NCBI GenBank assembly: GCA_047967505.1
Contig: CM106541.1
From: Dipteris shenzhenensis
Taxonomy: Eukaryota > Polypodiophyta > Polypodiopsida > Gleicheniales
Reading direction: 5' to 3' (one strand)
DNA length: 64,000 nucleotides
In this document: piece after piece, positions 32,780 to 44,963 of the stretch
Layout of the letters: every line of letters begins with the position of its first letter
How positions within the stretch are numbered: the stretch's first letter is position 1
The notes under the pieces: generated by a model
The model's input: the letters and a program-made list of their open reading frames with translations, nothing else
Database searches by the model: none
Told to the model about the DNA's origin: nothing
Translations under genes and position numbers: made by a program

Positions 32780-34649
32780 TCATAGATTTCCAAAGCAAAA
32801 TACCAAATCTGCATCTCTTGATGGCTTTAAGCGATTGCATCTCTTAGAATGAATAAAATTGTATGCACTCCAATTTTGCTCACATGCACCCGATGATGCA
32901 GCAACAGAGAGCACACGAGTTGCAACATGTTGTAACTCCAATGTCTCTCCACCATATTCCTTCCACCAAGTAGGTGCAATAGTTGTCTTAATAGCATCAA
33001 GATTCCAAGGATCTCCAAAAGAGCCTTCGCAATTCGCATATCTCACTCGTTGTTGGTAGGCTAGTTTTCCTTGATCTCCAGGAAGTAACTTTTTACAAAC
33101 CTCTCGAAAGTTACTTATGACTTCAAGATTTTTGATTGAGCATGCATTTGATATTGTGGATGTACTGCAAATGCAGCTCCATGCAAAGGGGTGTGCATTT
33201 GCTTCCATCTCTTATCAGCCAAATATACCACTTGTTGCTTCTCCCTAGGAGCAAAGCGCACAAATTCTTTAACTTGTCGTATTGTTTTTGACATCTTCCA
33301 ATACACATTACCCATAACAAAGGCATCAGCATCAACCATCCTCAATACTGTTACAAATGGTTCTACACCTTCTTTTATTCTTTCAATATTTTTCTAGAAT
33401 AGAGATGATTGTATAAGATGTACACATTTAGAGCCTGGTATTGCATACTGCATCTTTTTTCTAGCCAATTCACCCATCATCTATCAGACTAAAGCTTGAC
33501 ACACTTCCAACAATCTAGTAAGAACTAGAAAAGAAGTGACAAATCTAGTTTGACAAAATTGCCTGAGTTGCTTGACAGAGTGCTCTCTGAATACTGCATG
33601 TAAGTATTGATGACTCTTTATAAAACTCACTACAACGTTAGCACCTTGCAGTACAGGTTGCACAAATGATAATTGTCCAATATCCTTCAATAATAAGTTG
33701 AGAGTATGAGTGCCACATGGCACCCATGTCAGAGTGGGATACTTTACCATGACCATCTCACCTGCGGTCTTGTAATTCGATGCATTATCTATTACTGCCA
33801 CCAACTTTGCGGATCGCTCTTTCGTATATTTTTACAATATATGCCGAAGATTTTTCTTTTAGAGACATATCAATACTCTCCAAAAACATAGTTCCCTTGG
33901 GAGTAATGCACATTACATTTATCAAGGGTCTGGCCTGCTTGCTAGTCCATCCATCAAATGCAAGAGTGCACCCATATATAGGAATAAAGTCCAATATCTT
34001 TTTTTTCAAGCAATCTGCCACAGTTTGTTTGATTCTATCAAGCTGATCGGTACACATTTTATTATAATATGGCAAAATAAATCCTGGTCTAGCACATGAT
34101 TTCAAGGCATAACGAAATGTGTCATCTCTCATGACATTGAATGGTATACCATTTTTAAAATGCTTCTGTCCATCTTAAGTGCTCTTCATGCACTTGTCGA
34201 AGAAATCCATCCTCCATAGAAGATTGTTCTCCCTTTTTTCTCTTCTTTACCTGACAGACATTAGTCGCATCAAAACTCACCTGCGACCCACTTGCTAGCA
34301 TATCTACATCACCTTCATGTTTGGATACACTCCTTGCATTTATTGGTGCTTCTCCTTCAATCGTCTCATCAACCTCAGTGCTCACATCTTGTTGATTTAT
34401 GCAATTTCTTATTAGGGTCGGATTAAGCACTTTCTTCACTTTCTCTAAATACAATTTGCATGACGGAAGAACATCAGACAGAGTGCATGTGCAAGCTCCA
34501 ACGTCACTAGCTATTCCGAGAAAATGTTGCTTGACGCGAGTAGAACCACCTGTGAATTTGTGTCCACAATATTTACACTGCAAGAAAGAGACCGAGGCAT
34601 GTACTTTTCGTATCTCCATTACATATGACCAGATCTTGCCGCGCACCAT
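32780..34649 (-). pseudogene. hAT transposase (BED finger, DUF659, hATC), frameshifted
   Basis: DUF659-type hAT transposase. N- to C-terminus: BED-like zinc finger LQCKYCGHKFTGGSTRVKQH (about 34580), DUF659 core with PIYGCTLAFDGWTSKQARPL (about 33980-33920), AVIDNASNYKTAGEM with a conserved Asp (about 33795-33750), VPCGTHTLNLLLKDIG (about 33715-33665), and the C-terminal hATC dimerisation domain PTWWKEYGGETLELQH, CEQNWSAYNFIHSKR (about 32975-32830). A complete protein would be roughly 600-700 residues, so nearly all of it is here. Frame changes occur near 34160 (in an A/T run), 33825 and 33130, with stops between about 33490 and 33350. The start at 34649 (MVRGKIW) is the best Met before the BED finger. 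Confidence 0.88.
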
Positions 34650-34811
34650 GCTTTTGAAGTTGCCAGAAACAAAATGCAAAAAAAACTCATTTGAGTATAC
34701 AATAGAAGCATATTGCAACACATTTTATAAAAAACAACATATATGCTTTGAAAAACACGTTCAAGCATGCAATATATTAATTATCATTCAATCACGCTCT
34801 TTTAAAATAAT

Positions 34812-34985
34812 TCACATTCTATTGAAAGAATATTAAATATTCATTCAAAAGAAAGTGTAAGAGTGAGACAACTCTTTTAATAACTTTTAAAACTTTCAAT
34901 TCGTACACTTTAAAACTCTGTATTCTTTCATATTCTATTGAAAGAATATTACATATTCATTCAAAGAAAGTGTGAGAATACAAAC
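34812..34985. repeat. Direct repeat at the edge of the satellite
   Basis: ATTCTATTGAAAGAATATTA plus about 30 bp occurs at about 34812 and 34931, leading into the satellite array. The word itself contains the inverted pair ATTCT/AGAAT. Confidence 0.75.
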
Positions 34986-35002
34986 ACAATAAAATTATAT
35001 TT

Positions 35003-36366
35003 CTCACATGAGATCTAGGGAACTCAACGAGAAGATCCTAAAACTCCCACATACAAAAATTCCCACAAAAGATCTAAGGAACTCAACAAGGAGATCTTAG
35101 AACTTCCACAAACTAATTTAATAACTTCATAGACACGAAAACAAGCCCATTTCTCACAAGAGATCTAAGGAACTCAATAAGGAGATCTTAAACTCCCACA
35201 TATAAAAATCTATTCACATGAGATCTAAGAAACTCAACAAGGAGATCCTAGAACTCCCATAAACAAATTTCATAGACACAAAAACAAGCCCATTTATCAC
35301 AAGAGATCTAAGGAACTCACCAAAGAGATCCTAGAACTCCCACGTACAAAATCTATTCACATGAGATCTAAGAAACTCAACAAGGAGATCTTAGAACTCC
35401 CACAAACAAATTTCATAGACACAAAAACAAGCGACTTTATCACAAGAGATCTAAGTAACTCACCAAAGAGATCCTAGACCTCCCACGTACAAAAATCTAT
35501 TCACATGAGATCTAAGAAACTCAACAAGGAGATCTTAGAACTCCCACAAACAAATTTCATAGACACAAAAACAAGCCCATTTATCACAAGAGATCTAAGG
35601 AACTCACCAAAGAGATCCTAGAACTCCCACGTACAAAAATCTATTCACATGAGATCTAAGAAACTCAACACGGAGATCTTAGAACTCCCACAAACAAATT
35701 TTATAGACACAAAAACAAGCTCATTTATCACAAGGATCTAAGGAACTCACCAAAGAGATCCTAGAACTCCCACGTACAAAAATCTATTCACATGAGATCT
35801 AAGAACCTCAACAAGGAGATCTTAGAACTCCCACAAACAAATTTCATAGACACAAAAACAAGCTCATTTATCACAAGAGATCTAAGGAACTCACCAAAGA
35901 GGTCCTAGAACTCCCACATACAAAAATCTATTCACATGAGATCTACGAAACTTAATAAGGAGATCTTAGAACTTCCACAAACAATAAACACAAAAACAAA
36001 CATATTTCTCACAAAAGATCTAAGGAACTCAACAAGGAGATCCTCAAACTCTCACAAAAAAATTTATCTCATAAGAGATCTAAGGAACTCAACAAGGAGA
36101 TCCTAGAACTCCCACAAACAAATTTCAACACATAAATATCTAAATTATTTTTATCACAAGAGATTGAAGGAACTCAATAAAGAGAACCTACAACTCCCAC
36201 AAACAAATTTCAAACACATAAATATCTAAAATATTTTTATCACAAGAGATCAAAGGTACTCAATAAAGAGAACCTAGAACTCCAACAAACAAAAGAAAAA
36301 ACCAAAACCAAAATCTAAACAAGAGATCTCAGGAACTCAGAATGAGATCCTAAAGCTCCCTAACAA
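35003..36366. repeat. Satellite array with 72-bp monomers in 144-bp dimers
   Basis: About 19 monomers built around AGATCTAAGGAACTCA, then AAGGAGATC(C/T)TAGAACTC and CCCAC. The phrase TTTATCACAAGAGATCTAAG recurs at 35293, 35436, 35580, 35724 and 35868, a period of 143-144 bp, and alternates with a second monomer type containing ATTCACATGAGATCTAAGAA. The edges are more divergent than the centre. It lies wholly within the hAT element, 5' of its transposase. Confidence 0.92.
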
Positions 36367-36529
36367 AAATTATTTTTATTTCGTACCTTCTAGATTGCTT
36401 TAGCAACCTTAAAGATCGTTCTCCTTCTTATCCTTTTAGATTTCTTATGCTCGGCTGAGGAACCAAGCATGAGACAAGAAAAATTGACAGACAATGAGAT
36501 TATATGCAAAATCAAAGGAACGTATTCGT

Positions 36530-36715
36530 CCTAATACACGTTTATTCATACGAATTTTTATTCGTACGAATATGTTGTGATGATGTGGTGATTTATATAA
36601 AAAACGTGACACGTCACCATTTTTTAAATCAATTTTTTCTTCCATTCGAATCATTTGAGCGATTTTCTCGATTTTTTTGAATCACGAATTCGAATTTTTC
36701 TACTTAGGACCTTAT
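36530..36715. repeat. hAT right terminal region and target duplication
   Basis: Contains TTATTCATACGAAT and TTATTCGTACGAATATG, then the terminal repeat ending TTCTACTTAG at 36707, followed by GACCTTAT (36708-36715). Confidence 0.8.
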
Positions 36716-38980
36716 AGAGAAGTAGTATGTGTGTCTTATAAGGACCCTACATGTCTTACATAATCATGCATGTCTTGTGTGTAAGGACATATACATGGCC
36801 TTATAAAGACATGTTAGGAACTGTATGATCCTTTTAAGATCCATTCAAAGGGATCTTTAATTGTTGGCTACATAGATCAGGACCTACATGGCACTAGAAG
36901 GATTCTACATGACATGTACAAAATTACATATTTTTTGTAGGGATCATATGGACTTGTATGGAGATACATAAGGATTAGAAGTAAATCTATGCGGACTTTT
37001 AGAACCTACATGATCCTTATAAAGCCATTCAAAAGAATCTTTACTTGCATGTATTTGTTTTAGTACTTACTTGTTTTATAGTTTATCAAATAATATGGGA
37101 TTATGTAGAGCCATATGGTCCTTATTTAGAGCATGAATCCACTGATGTCCTCTACGATGAATTGGTTGAATGTGCAACTTTCTTTTCCCGGCCCTGCACC
37201 AGGTTCACCAACAGCGTGACAATAGCAGCAGAGGCAAAGGTGAAGGATCTGGGACACAGGGAGAGAGCATTGAGGCCATCAGCATTGGTGAGTCTCTAAA
37301 TGAGGTTGAGACTTGTTGTCTATAGAGGCACACAAAAAGAATGTGACTACCAAGGAGGTGGATCCGATAATGATAGCAATGATGAGCTGCTCCACGCATC
37401 TGCCAACGAGGTCAATGCTAGGCTCTAGTGCTTCTTCATGGCCGAGGCTAAGCTCTTTGCAGATGACAAGAACACAAACTTTTGTTCCCCCCCTTACCAT
37501 CCTATGCACGTGCCTTTCTTGACCCACCCTCAGCAAATCCAAGTTCAAACTGTTGGAGGCGTTAACTTTTCTCTAGCTCCACCATCTCCATAGCCTCTAG
37601 GGTTTCTTGCCCTCTGACTCCTCTTCTCTCTCCACGGGCTCAGTTTTGGGGATACATAGTTGTACCTTTGAAGGTGTAGAGGGGAGATGTGATCAGACAC
37701 CACTGGACCTAAACTTTGACAAGGAGTTTGTTATGTTCCATAATAGTATTGCCTCTAGTGTGTACTTTTGTTGTTGTAAAACAGATGTTGTCAAAGATGA
37801 CGTAATGTTTCCTGAAGGAGAGCCTTTAGAATCATATGAGGAGGTCCCCCATCCTGTACAAACATCAGCCAAAGGGAAAGGGAATCCTGCTATAAATTTT
37901 GAGACCCCTGGAGCTAAGCTAGTAGGCAAAGTAAGTGCATAGAAGGTGGAAACACTACCAGTGGAGTCAAAGCCTCGAGTTGTAACAAAAAGACTGAAGG
38001 TAAAGAGAAAAAAGTTGAGGACAAAGGTGATTCTGATGAGGAGGAGTCTGAAGAAGAGCAACCAAAGGCTGCTGGAAAGAAGAGGGTTCTTGATGGCCTT
38101 TATAATACTAGATCTAGTGGGAAGAAGCCCAAGTTCTCAACACCAATCAAAGTTGTAAAACCAAGGGAAAGACTGATATCAAAGCTCCATCAACACCAGC
38201 TCCCACCCCCAAGCCACAATAGTAAAGTGCAAAGAAAGATGCATCCGCAAAGAAGTCAGCTGCTGTTAAAGAAATAGTTCAAAATCTGGTGCACCATCCT
38301 TTGGATAGAAGTTTGGTTAGTTTACTTGCTAGCCTTGCAAAAAGGCTTCCTAATCGGAATCTCCTCTAAGCCAGCACACCTTTGCAAAGCATAAAATGAG
38401 ACATTGCTTGTGTATGAAACATACCCAGCCAACAAAATTTCATGTTGATATGAAGCTAAGATTGAGCAAGGAAATAGTAAATAAAATCAGCCACAACAAT
38501 ATATGAGAGGTTGCAGATCTCACCATTGAAAATATGCCTGTTATGTGGTTATGGAAGATAGCCAAGAACTTGATAAAAATAACCATTGCTTGATGTATAC
38601 AGTTGTGCCTTGAGATAGAAATGACTCGCTCTATGGTTGGACATGAAGATCATAGTAACTGAGCAAAAGTAAATTGGTCAAAGCAACCTACAGCTTGGCA
38701 ATATTTGGCCCATACTTAAGAGCTTACTCTAGCAAGAAAAGAATGAGGGACTCTTGCAAATTGAAGAGCAGCATTTGGATATGACCTATTGAAGGATTGG
38801 TGAGCCATTGTCAAAGGATTGAGGCAGCCATTGCTACAAGGTACAACAGTAAGGAAGCATTTCAGCTTGCATCAAAGAAGAGGACTATTGGGGAAAACGG
38901 TGTTGCTTTAAGCAATTCGGATAGCCGTTGAATCTTGGAACTGAAGGCTTACTTATGGATATTCTATGGCAAAGCAAAAC
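36716..38980. other. Unassigned sequence with short coding-like segments
   Basis: No supported gene. A 111-codon plus-strand frame at 37607-37942 and a following Lys/Glu-rich segment (about 38000-38150: DSDEEESEEEQPKAAGKKR in another frame) look like fragments of a basic/acidic protein, possibly gag of the LTR element that follows. Frame changes separate them. Confidence 0.35.
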
Positions 38981-39019
38981 CTTGAAGGATGGTAGCCCAT
39001 ATGGATAAATGTTATAGAA

Positions 39020-39400
39020 GCCAACCATAGTCCGACCATGTAGTCCGACCGTGCAGTCTGACTTACTTTGATAGGAAACAGTCCGACCACAGTCCATGCA
39101 GTCCAACTTGCTTCAACAGGAAATGGTCCGGCCTGCTACAGTCCCCGACCATGTAGTCTGACCATACAACCTGACTTTCTTTGACAAGAAACAGTCGACT
39201 TGCTACAGTTTGCCGACCATGTAGTCCAACTGTGCAGTCCAACTTGCTCTGATAGGAAATAGTCCAACCATGGTAAGACCTACTTCAGTCCAACCTGCTA
39301 TAGTCCGACCACCTTCTATCGACCATGTAGTCCAATTGTGCGGTCTGGCTTGCTCTGACAGTAAACTGTCCGAACCTGCTACAATCCAATAAAAGTTCGG
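39020..39400. repeat. Degenerate AGTCCGAC tandem repeat
   Basis: About four copies of a roughly 90-bp unit made of CGACCATGTAGTCC, GTGCAGTC, CTTGCT and GATAGGAAACAGTCCGACC. Single AGTCCGAC words also occur before the 3' LTR of copy 1 (about 29230-29410), linking this block to the same LTR element family. Confidence 0.75.
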
Positions 39401-41740
39401 CCATTGTTCTCTTATTTCTGATCTATTCTTTGAAATCCAACTTGACAACATAATTCTGTATTGTATCAACTTTTAGTACATGTTTTCAAATTTGGAAATG
39501 GAAGAGATTTGCTTGTCAAATTGAGGTCCGACTCGTGTTCAGTTGTTAGAAGACAGTCCGACACAGTTTCAAATGACAAATTAAAGCATAAATCTAAACT
39601 TTGAACAAACTAAAGCATGTATTTGAGGTACATTTATCTCAATATTTATTTATTTACCTCAATAAAAAGTTTCACTATTTTTTGACCATCATGGCAAAGT
39701 CAAAAAGCAAAACAAGTGTCAGGGGATGCATTATTTGTTATCTGGAAATGCTTATCATAAAGAAAAATATTGTTATCTACCTTTGTGCAAGCATTGAAAG
39801 CAACATGGTCATTGAAGAAAGTATTTTGTTGATCTATTGGAGCTAAAGTTTTATGAGATCTTTCCAACAATATGTGAGGCAAAGTCTCATCTCGGAAGGT
39901 TAGGAAGCTATTGGATAAGCTATTGGTTTATTTCAACTTGGTAGATGATGCAAAATCTTGGCACACCAAATTCCATAGAGGAGATTGGAAATCTTGTCAT
40001 TATGTGGCTGATATCTTAGAACTTCAACAAAGAGTTCAAATTCTACATTCCCAATATGACATGCAGAGGAAATTGATTATAATTCTGACTCAGATGTGGA
40101 CAAAGACTTCAAAGATGGTGGTAAGATTTGCAATGATAATTCACCTATTTTTGTTCCTAATCAAATGGATGCAGATGTTTCCAAACATACCCAAGTCCAC
40201 ATCCATTCCAAACACTCAAACAACAATCTAGTGATAGTCCATTGTGACAGTAAGCTACAACAATCGGACAATGATTCTCAGCAGCCAAATACCCATTCTA
40301 ATCAGTTCGAAAGCAAGGAAGGTATGTTGAGGACTATGAAATGCCAATCAATTTTGGATTTTTCCATAGACAAATGGAGCAACAAGAAAATGAATTGTCA
40401 GATGATGACAAAGACTCGAAAAATGATTACTATCTAAAGGAAGATGATGAAGAGTCATATGATGAGTGTGCATGCTTTGCCTTTGCATCATCTTTTGCCC
40501 CACTGATGTGATGTGGAAGCAAGAGAAAATCCACCCAAATGCAATCTTAATGAGCCTGACTATAGGAATTCATACAACAAGCAAGGTTTGGGGTACATCT
40601 CTAATTCGATTCAACTGAACGCTTCTAAAGCATGTAAACGTAATGGAGTGAATAATGTTTTTGATATGTATTCACCATCTGATGCTGTAAAGTTTGAAAA
40701 TTTCATCTATGATGATGATGATGATGTTGAGTAGTACACAGAGAGCTCAAGTGTTTTTTCTTTTTTGTATGGACCAATGGATCCAATACAATTAGAGACA
40801 ACAATGAATCAAAATATTAATGCCAATGATGAAGACAATATTTTAGTTTGTGATGTTTTGGATGGTGATATGCAAGTTGATAAGTATATGTGTGAAGAGG
40901 ATGTTGTGATTCAGCAATTTTTGTCATTAATTGATGATGAGGATACCGTTTTGGACAATCAATTTGTCTCAATGATGAATGCATATGTCTGAAATCAATT
41001 CTAGGTAGTCAAAGAGTTAGTCCAACCAATGAAGCATCTATCTGCAATGTTGATGATATAAGCATTGATGAAAGGGCTTCAGAGATGGTCTAGATTCACA
41101 GTGATGAAGAAGAGGTAAGCAAAGAAAAGAAGTCAAGATCCAAAGAAGAATGAAGATCAATTGCTTGATGGTGAGGATAATGGGATTATGGAGTTTCTTC
41201 TTTCTTCTGAGATCCAAAGAAAGATGAAGATCAATTGCTTGATGGTGAGGATAATGAGATTATGAAGTTTCTTCTTTCTTTTGAGCATAATCCGATTATT
41301 GATTTGTTTGCTTTAAGGGTCCAATTGCCTCAAAAAGTCAAATGAAATGCAACCAATAGTGTCGACAAAAATTCAGATTTCAATGCCAACATACAAATGA
41401 ATTCAACTCATTTATTGAGTGAAGAAAAGGAGAATGTTCTAGAAGAATCACTCATTGAGGTGGTTTCACAAACAAAAAATTCAAATTTGAAGGATGATAT
41501 GTCCAAGATGTTTAATGATGCTTTGATTGAGTTTAAAGATGATTATTTTGATGCAAATGATGATGTCATGCAATTAGATTTGGTTTATATTCAGATTCCA
41601 ATGTTGGAAAGTCCTAGTTTTTTGGGAGGACTTGAGTGCAAAAGCACAAACTAAAAATTCAGAAACAAATACAAGCAACGAATTTGCTGATGTTTATGCA
41701 AGGAAAAGGATGAAAGATGAGGGTAAATGGAAGACCTTAA
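39400..41740 (+). mobile_element. LTR element copy 2, part left of the copia insertion
   Basis: Related to copy 1: 39400-39480 resembles 29270-29360, and 41610-41735 matches 28735-28860. It contains broken, strikingly acidic frames on + (for example 40096-40437, 40513-40734, 40765-40992 and 41397-41654, the last with EEKENVLEESLIEVVSQ). I recognise no pol domain. The 5' LTR was not found. The copia element entered at 41740 within CTTAA, and the element resumes at 48333. Confidence 0.6.
41736..41740. other. Left CTTAA target duplication of the copia element
   Basis: CTTAA here and at 48333-48337, exactly abutting the two LTRs. Confidence 0.95.
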
Positions 41741-42093
41741 TGTTGAGATATCGAGCTCCACTCGTGATATGCCAGGGTGACTGTTGTGAGTTTATGTCAC
41801 TGACTTGTTAGCTGCAGATGCGGTTGGTACACTGCCCACGAATAATAGCTAGATGACAGCTATCCTTATCTACTCTAGTTTGTGGCTCAGTTAGTATGCC
41901 ACCTTAGTTAGTTGAGTTTGGTTTGAGACCCACATATAGGGTTCTTCTATTTTCTTTGTACTAGAGTTCTTTTGGCTTTCACAACTAAGAAGAGGAAAAT
42001 TGTTTTCAGCCTCCACCTGTGTGTGTATTCCCCCATTGTGCATGTGAGAAAGCCACAAGTGAGACTCCTTCCCTCTCTCCCACTATCTTCACA
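41741..42093 (+). repeat. Copia 5' LTR
   Basis: 353 bp, TGTTGAGATATCG...ATCTTCACA. A CATATAGGG at about 41933 is the likely TATA-type promoter. 343 of 353 positions match the 3' LTR. Confidence 0.97.
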
Positions 42094-42105
42094 TGGTATC
42101 AGAGC
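42094..42105 (+). promoter_or_regulatory. Primer binding site (tRNA-iMet)
   Basis: TGGTATCAGAGC directly follows the 5' LTR. It is complementary to the 3' end of plant initiator tRNA-Met, the usual copia primer. Confidence 0.96.
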
Positions 42106-42636
42106 CTTGTTCATGGTAAGGAGCTCAAGAAAGCAAACCAAGTTTGTGGTGTCCTAGTAAGAGGACCAGTGTTGCTTTCCTATTTCGAGTTTGGGAGCAT
42201 ATCTCTGCAGGTAGCACAGCCAGAAGTGCAAGAGTGCACTGTCTCAGATTGAGACGCCCTTTGCGGTGTGGCGAGAGGACAATATATGATGCGAGTAAGG
42301 GCAAAGCCCTTGGTGACTTTATTTTTCTGATTCGAGGCCATTTCGGGGCCCGTTTTGAAGGCGGAAGTTCTTCGCAGGCACTCAGAAAAAGGCCCTGTTT
42401 TTGCTTTGTGACCACTGCTCGGCTGGTCGGTGAAAAGTTGCCACAAAAATTGCATCGTATGCCTGTGTGCAGAGATATTAGGAGTTGCAGAATCATGCTT
42501 GTTGCCTATTGATGCAAAATCGTCACTAGGAAGTGACTGTGTGGTCAAATACCACTTTCATCAGTTTTGCAGATCTGCCCGTGTGAGGCAAAAGCTGTGT
42601 TTTTCACAGTGACAGAATATTTTGCAGTGTTCTGTA

Positions 42637-43515
42637 ATGGCGTCTGATTCTCTTTCACAGATTGTCACAGAAAAGCTTGACAAGAACAACTTCCAGGCAT
42701 GGAAGTTTAGAATGATGAATTTCCTTATGGGAAAAGGCTATTGGGAGTTCATTACAAGAAATGAAGAAGAACCAGTTCTTCCTAATGTTCCCAATCAACA
42801 GGAAATGCAGGAATTTAAAGGATGGCATGAGAGAGCCAGAAAAGTTATGTACTGGCTGTCTATCAATATTTTGGATTCTATGATTGTGCATATTCAGGAT
42901 GCAAGTACGCCAAAGGAGGCATGGGATACTTTGGCAAAAATGTACAGCACAAATACGCAAGCCAGGAAAATGCAGCTCAAACAGGAGTTGCACAATGTGC
43001 AGAGAGAAAATTTGAGCATAAATGACTACCACATGAAGGTGAAGAAAATTGCAGATACACTTGCTTCCATTGGGTCGCCAGTGGAAGATGATGATCTAGT
43101 TTCTGTGACCTTGAATGGTCTAGGAAAGGATTATGCACAGTTCCAGACATCCATTGCTGTCCGTGAAAAACTTCCTGATTTTGAAGAGTTGCTTGCTCTT
43201 CTAATTTCTGAAGAGCAGAGAAATGGGGGTGCATCTTCTTCAGGAGGAACTTTAAAAGAAACTGTCTTCTACTCAAATGCTGGAAGAGGTAGAGGCAGAG
43301 GTAGAGGAGGCCGATCTGCAGGCCATGGTAGAAATCAGAATATGCAGCAAACTCAAGAAAACCAGTCCTATGGAGGAGGACGTGGTAACGCTAGAGGCAG
43401 GGGGAGCAAAAGAGGCCGTGGTGGATGGCAGAGAGGCCAAAATGCAAACAACAATGTTGAATGCTACTACTGTGGTAAAATGGGTCATATGGCTAAGGAC
43501 TGCTACAAAAAGTAG
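42637..43515 (+). pseudogene. Copia gag (nucleocapsid) region
   Basis: 292 codons from ATG at 42637, chosen because MASDSLSQIVTEKLDKNN is the normal copia Gag start. An upstream in-frame ATG at 42622 adds five residues. It has the UBN2/gag-polypeptide pattern: NNFQAWKFRMMNFL near the start, then STPKEAWDTLAKMYSTN, then LNGLGKDYAQFQTS. A Gly/Arg-rich stretch and a CCHC knuckle (CYYCGKMGHMAKDC) close the domain. Gag packages the element RNA. In copia elements gag and pol form one frame, but here a TAG at 43513-43515 ends translation right after the knuckle (KK then TAG), consistent with a CAG codon mutated to TAG. Confidence 0.9.
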
Positions 43516-44940
43516 AATGACATTATGAATGGAAAATTGCAGCAAGGTAATTATGCATCTTCTAGTAGACAAGGTGATGACAGAAATGAGCATCTATTTA
43601 TGGTGCAGCACATGACCAATTCTATGACAAGTGTAGAAGAACAAAATGATGTTTGGTATGTTGACTCAGGTGCGTCAAACCACATGACAGGTCATGCAGA
43701 GTGGATGTAGGATGCAAGGAAAATGGAAAAACCAAGATTTGTGGAGACTGGTGATGATACTGAACATCCTATTGTGCGGATTGGTAAAATTCCTTTGTCT
43801 ATGCAGGATGGGAAAAAGAAATACCTGTCTGATGTATTTCATGTCCCGAACATCACCAAGAACCTGGTTTCTGTTGGTCAAATGGTTGAGCAGGGCTTGC
43901 AGGTCAGATTTAATCCTCATGGATGCTTTGTTGAGGATATGAAAGATAACGGTCGCTTGATAGCAAAAGGAAAGAAGAAGGGCAGGATGTTTACGTTGGA
44001 TGCAGACATGCCTGAATTGAGTGCAGCAATGTTTGCACATGGGACCGTGTAGTTGCAGATATTGATATCTGGCATAAACGCATTGGTCATGTTAATATAC
44101 AGCGACTTAAATCAATGCAAGCCCAAAATATTATTGCAGGATTCCCTAAATTCAAGGTTGCAGAAATGCATAAGGTTTGTGAAGCCTGTCAATTTGGTAA
44201 ACAGGTAAGGAAACCATTTCCTAGGCATGTTCAAGAGAGTAAAAAGCCATTGGAATTAATCCACTCTGATGTGTGGACTACTAAAGCTACATGTATTCGA
44301 GGCTTTCACTATTTTGTCACTTTTATTGATGACTTCAGCAGAAAAGTTTGGGTGTATTTTATGAAAAAGAAAAGTGAAGTGTTTGGGCACTTCAAAGCTC
44401 TTAAAGCTATGGTTGAAAAAGAAACAGGCCTGCAAATAAAATGCCTAAGGTGAGATGGAGGGGGAGAGTACCTCTCAAATGAGTTTGCAAGGTTCCTGCA
44501 GGAGCATGGCATAAAGCAGCAATATTCATGCAGTCATACCCCATAGCAAAATGGACTTGCAGAAAGAAAAAATAGGCATATTGGAGAGGTATCTCGGGCC
44601 ATGCTAAATGAGAAAGATCTACCAGATCATTATTGGGCTGAAGCAGTTGCTATAGCAGTTTACATAATGAACAGGACTCCCACTACAGCAATACATGGCA
44701 TGACGCCAGAGGAGATGTATACTGGTAGGAAACCAGATATTTCTCATTTGAAAATTTTTGGTTGCATTGCCTATGTTCATGTGCCAGATGAGTTGAGGTC
44801 CAAGTTGGATCCAAAAGCTGAGAAGTGCATCTTTATTGGTTATTCTCTGCAGCAGAAAGGGTATAGATGCTATAACCCTTCTACTCGTAAGTTTACAGTG
44901 AGAAGAGATGTTGTTTTTTATGAGATGAGCAGCTATATAA
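43516..44940 (+). pseudogene. Copia protease and integrase region
   Basis: Protease: VWYVDSGASNHMTG with the DSG active site (about 43650-43690), then a TAG at 43708. Integrase: zinc-binding WHKRIGH ... CEACQFGK (44070-44210), the DDE core with HSDVW, TFIDDFSRKVWVYF and DGGGEY, then QNGLAERKN (about 44545-44570), and the C-terminal GYRCYNPSTRK segment. A frame change near 44040 separates protease from integrase. A TGA at 44451 precedes DGGGEY, a TAG at 44544 replaces the first Gln of the family's PQQNG motif, and a base is missing near 44925. These enzymes mature Gag-Pol and insert the cDNA, but here they cannot be made. Confidence 0.92.
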
Positions 44941-44953
44941 ACCAGTAAATGTG

Positions 44954-44963
44954 ATGATTGATG
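44954..44963. other. Left target duplication of the foldback element
   Basis: ATGATTGATG, repeated at 45980-45989. The length (9-10 bp) fits Mutator-like elements. Confidence 0.85.

Larger units (their letters stand above)
30757..36707 (-). mobile_element. hAT transposon with satellite-bearing interior
   Basis: A 5951-bp element bounded by GACCTTAT duplications. The ends are imperfect inverted repeats: both contain TAAGT.G near the tip, then AATTCG, an A-rich run and a CGAG word, and further in both have ATTCGTACGAATA palindromes followed by AATAAACG (about 30860-30890 and 36535-36565). The interior has a decayed DUF659/hATC transposase on the minus strand (34649-32780), unidentified plus-strand frames (31484-32625) and, upstream of the transposase, a 72/144-bp satellite array (35003-36366). 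Multiple frameshifts mean it is not autonomous now. Confidence 0.88.

Noticed and set aside
35003-36366. CRISPR-like array
   Set aside because: Repeats are about 72 bp, continuous and without unique spacers, and they lie in a plant hAT element. This is a satellite.
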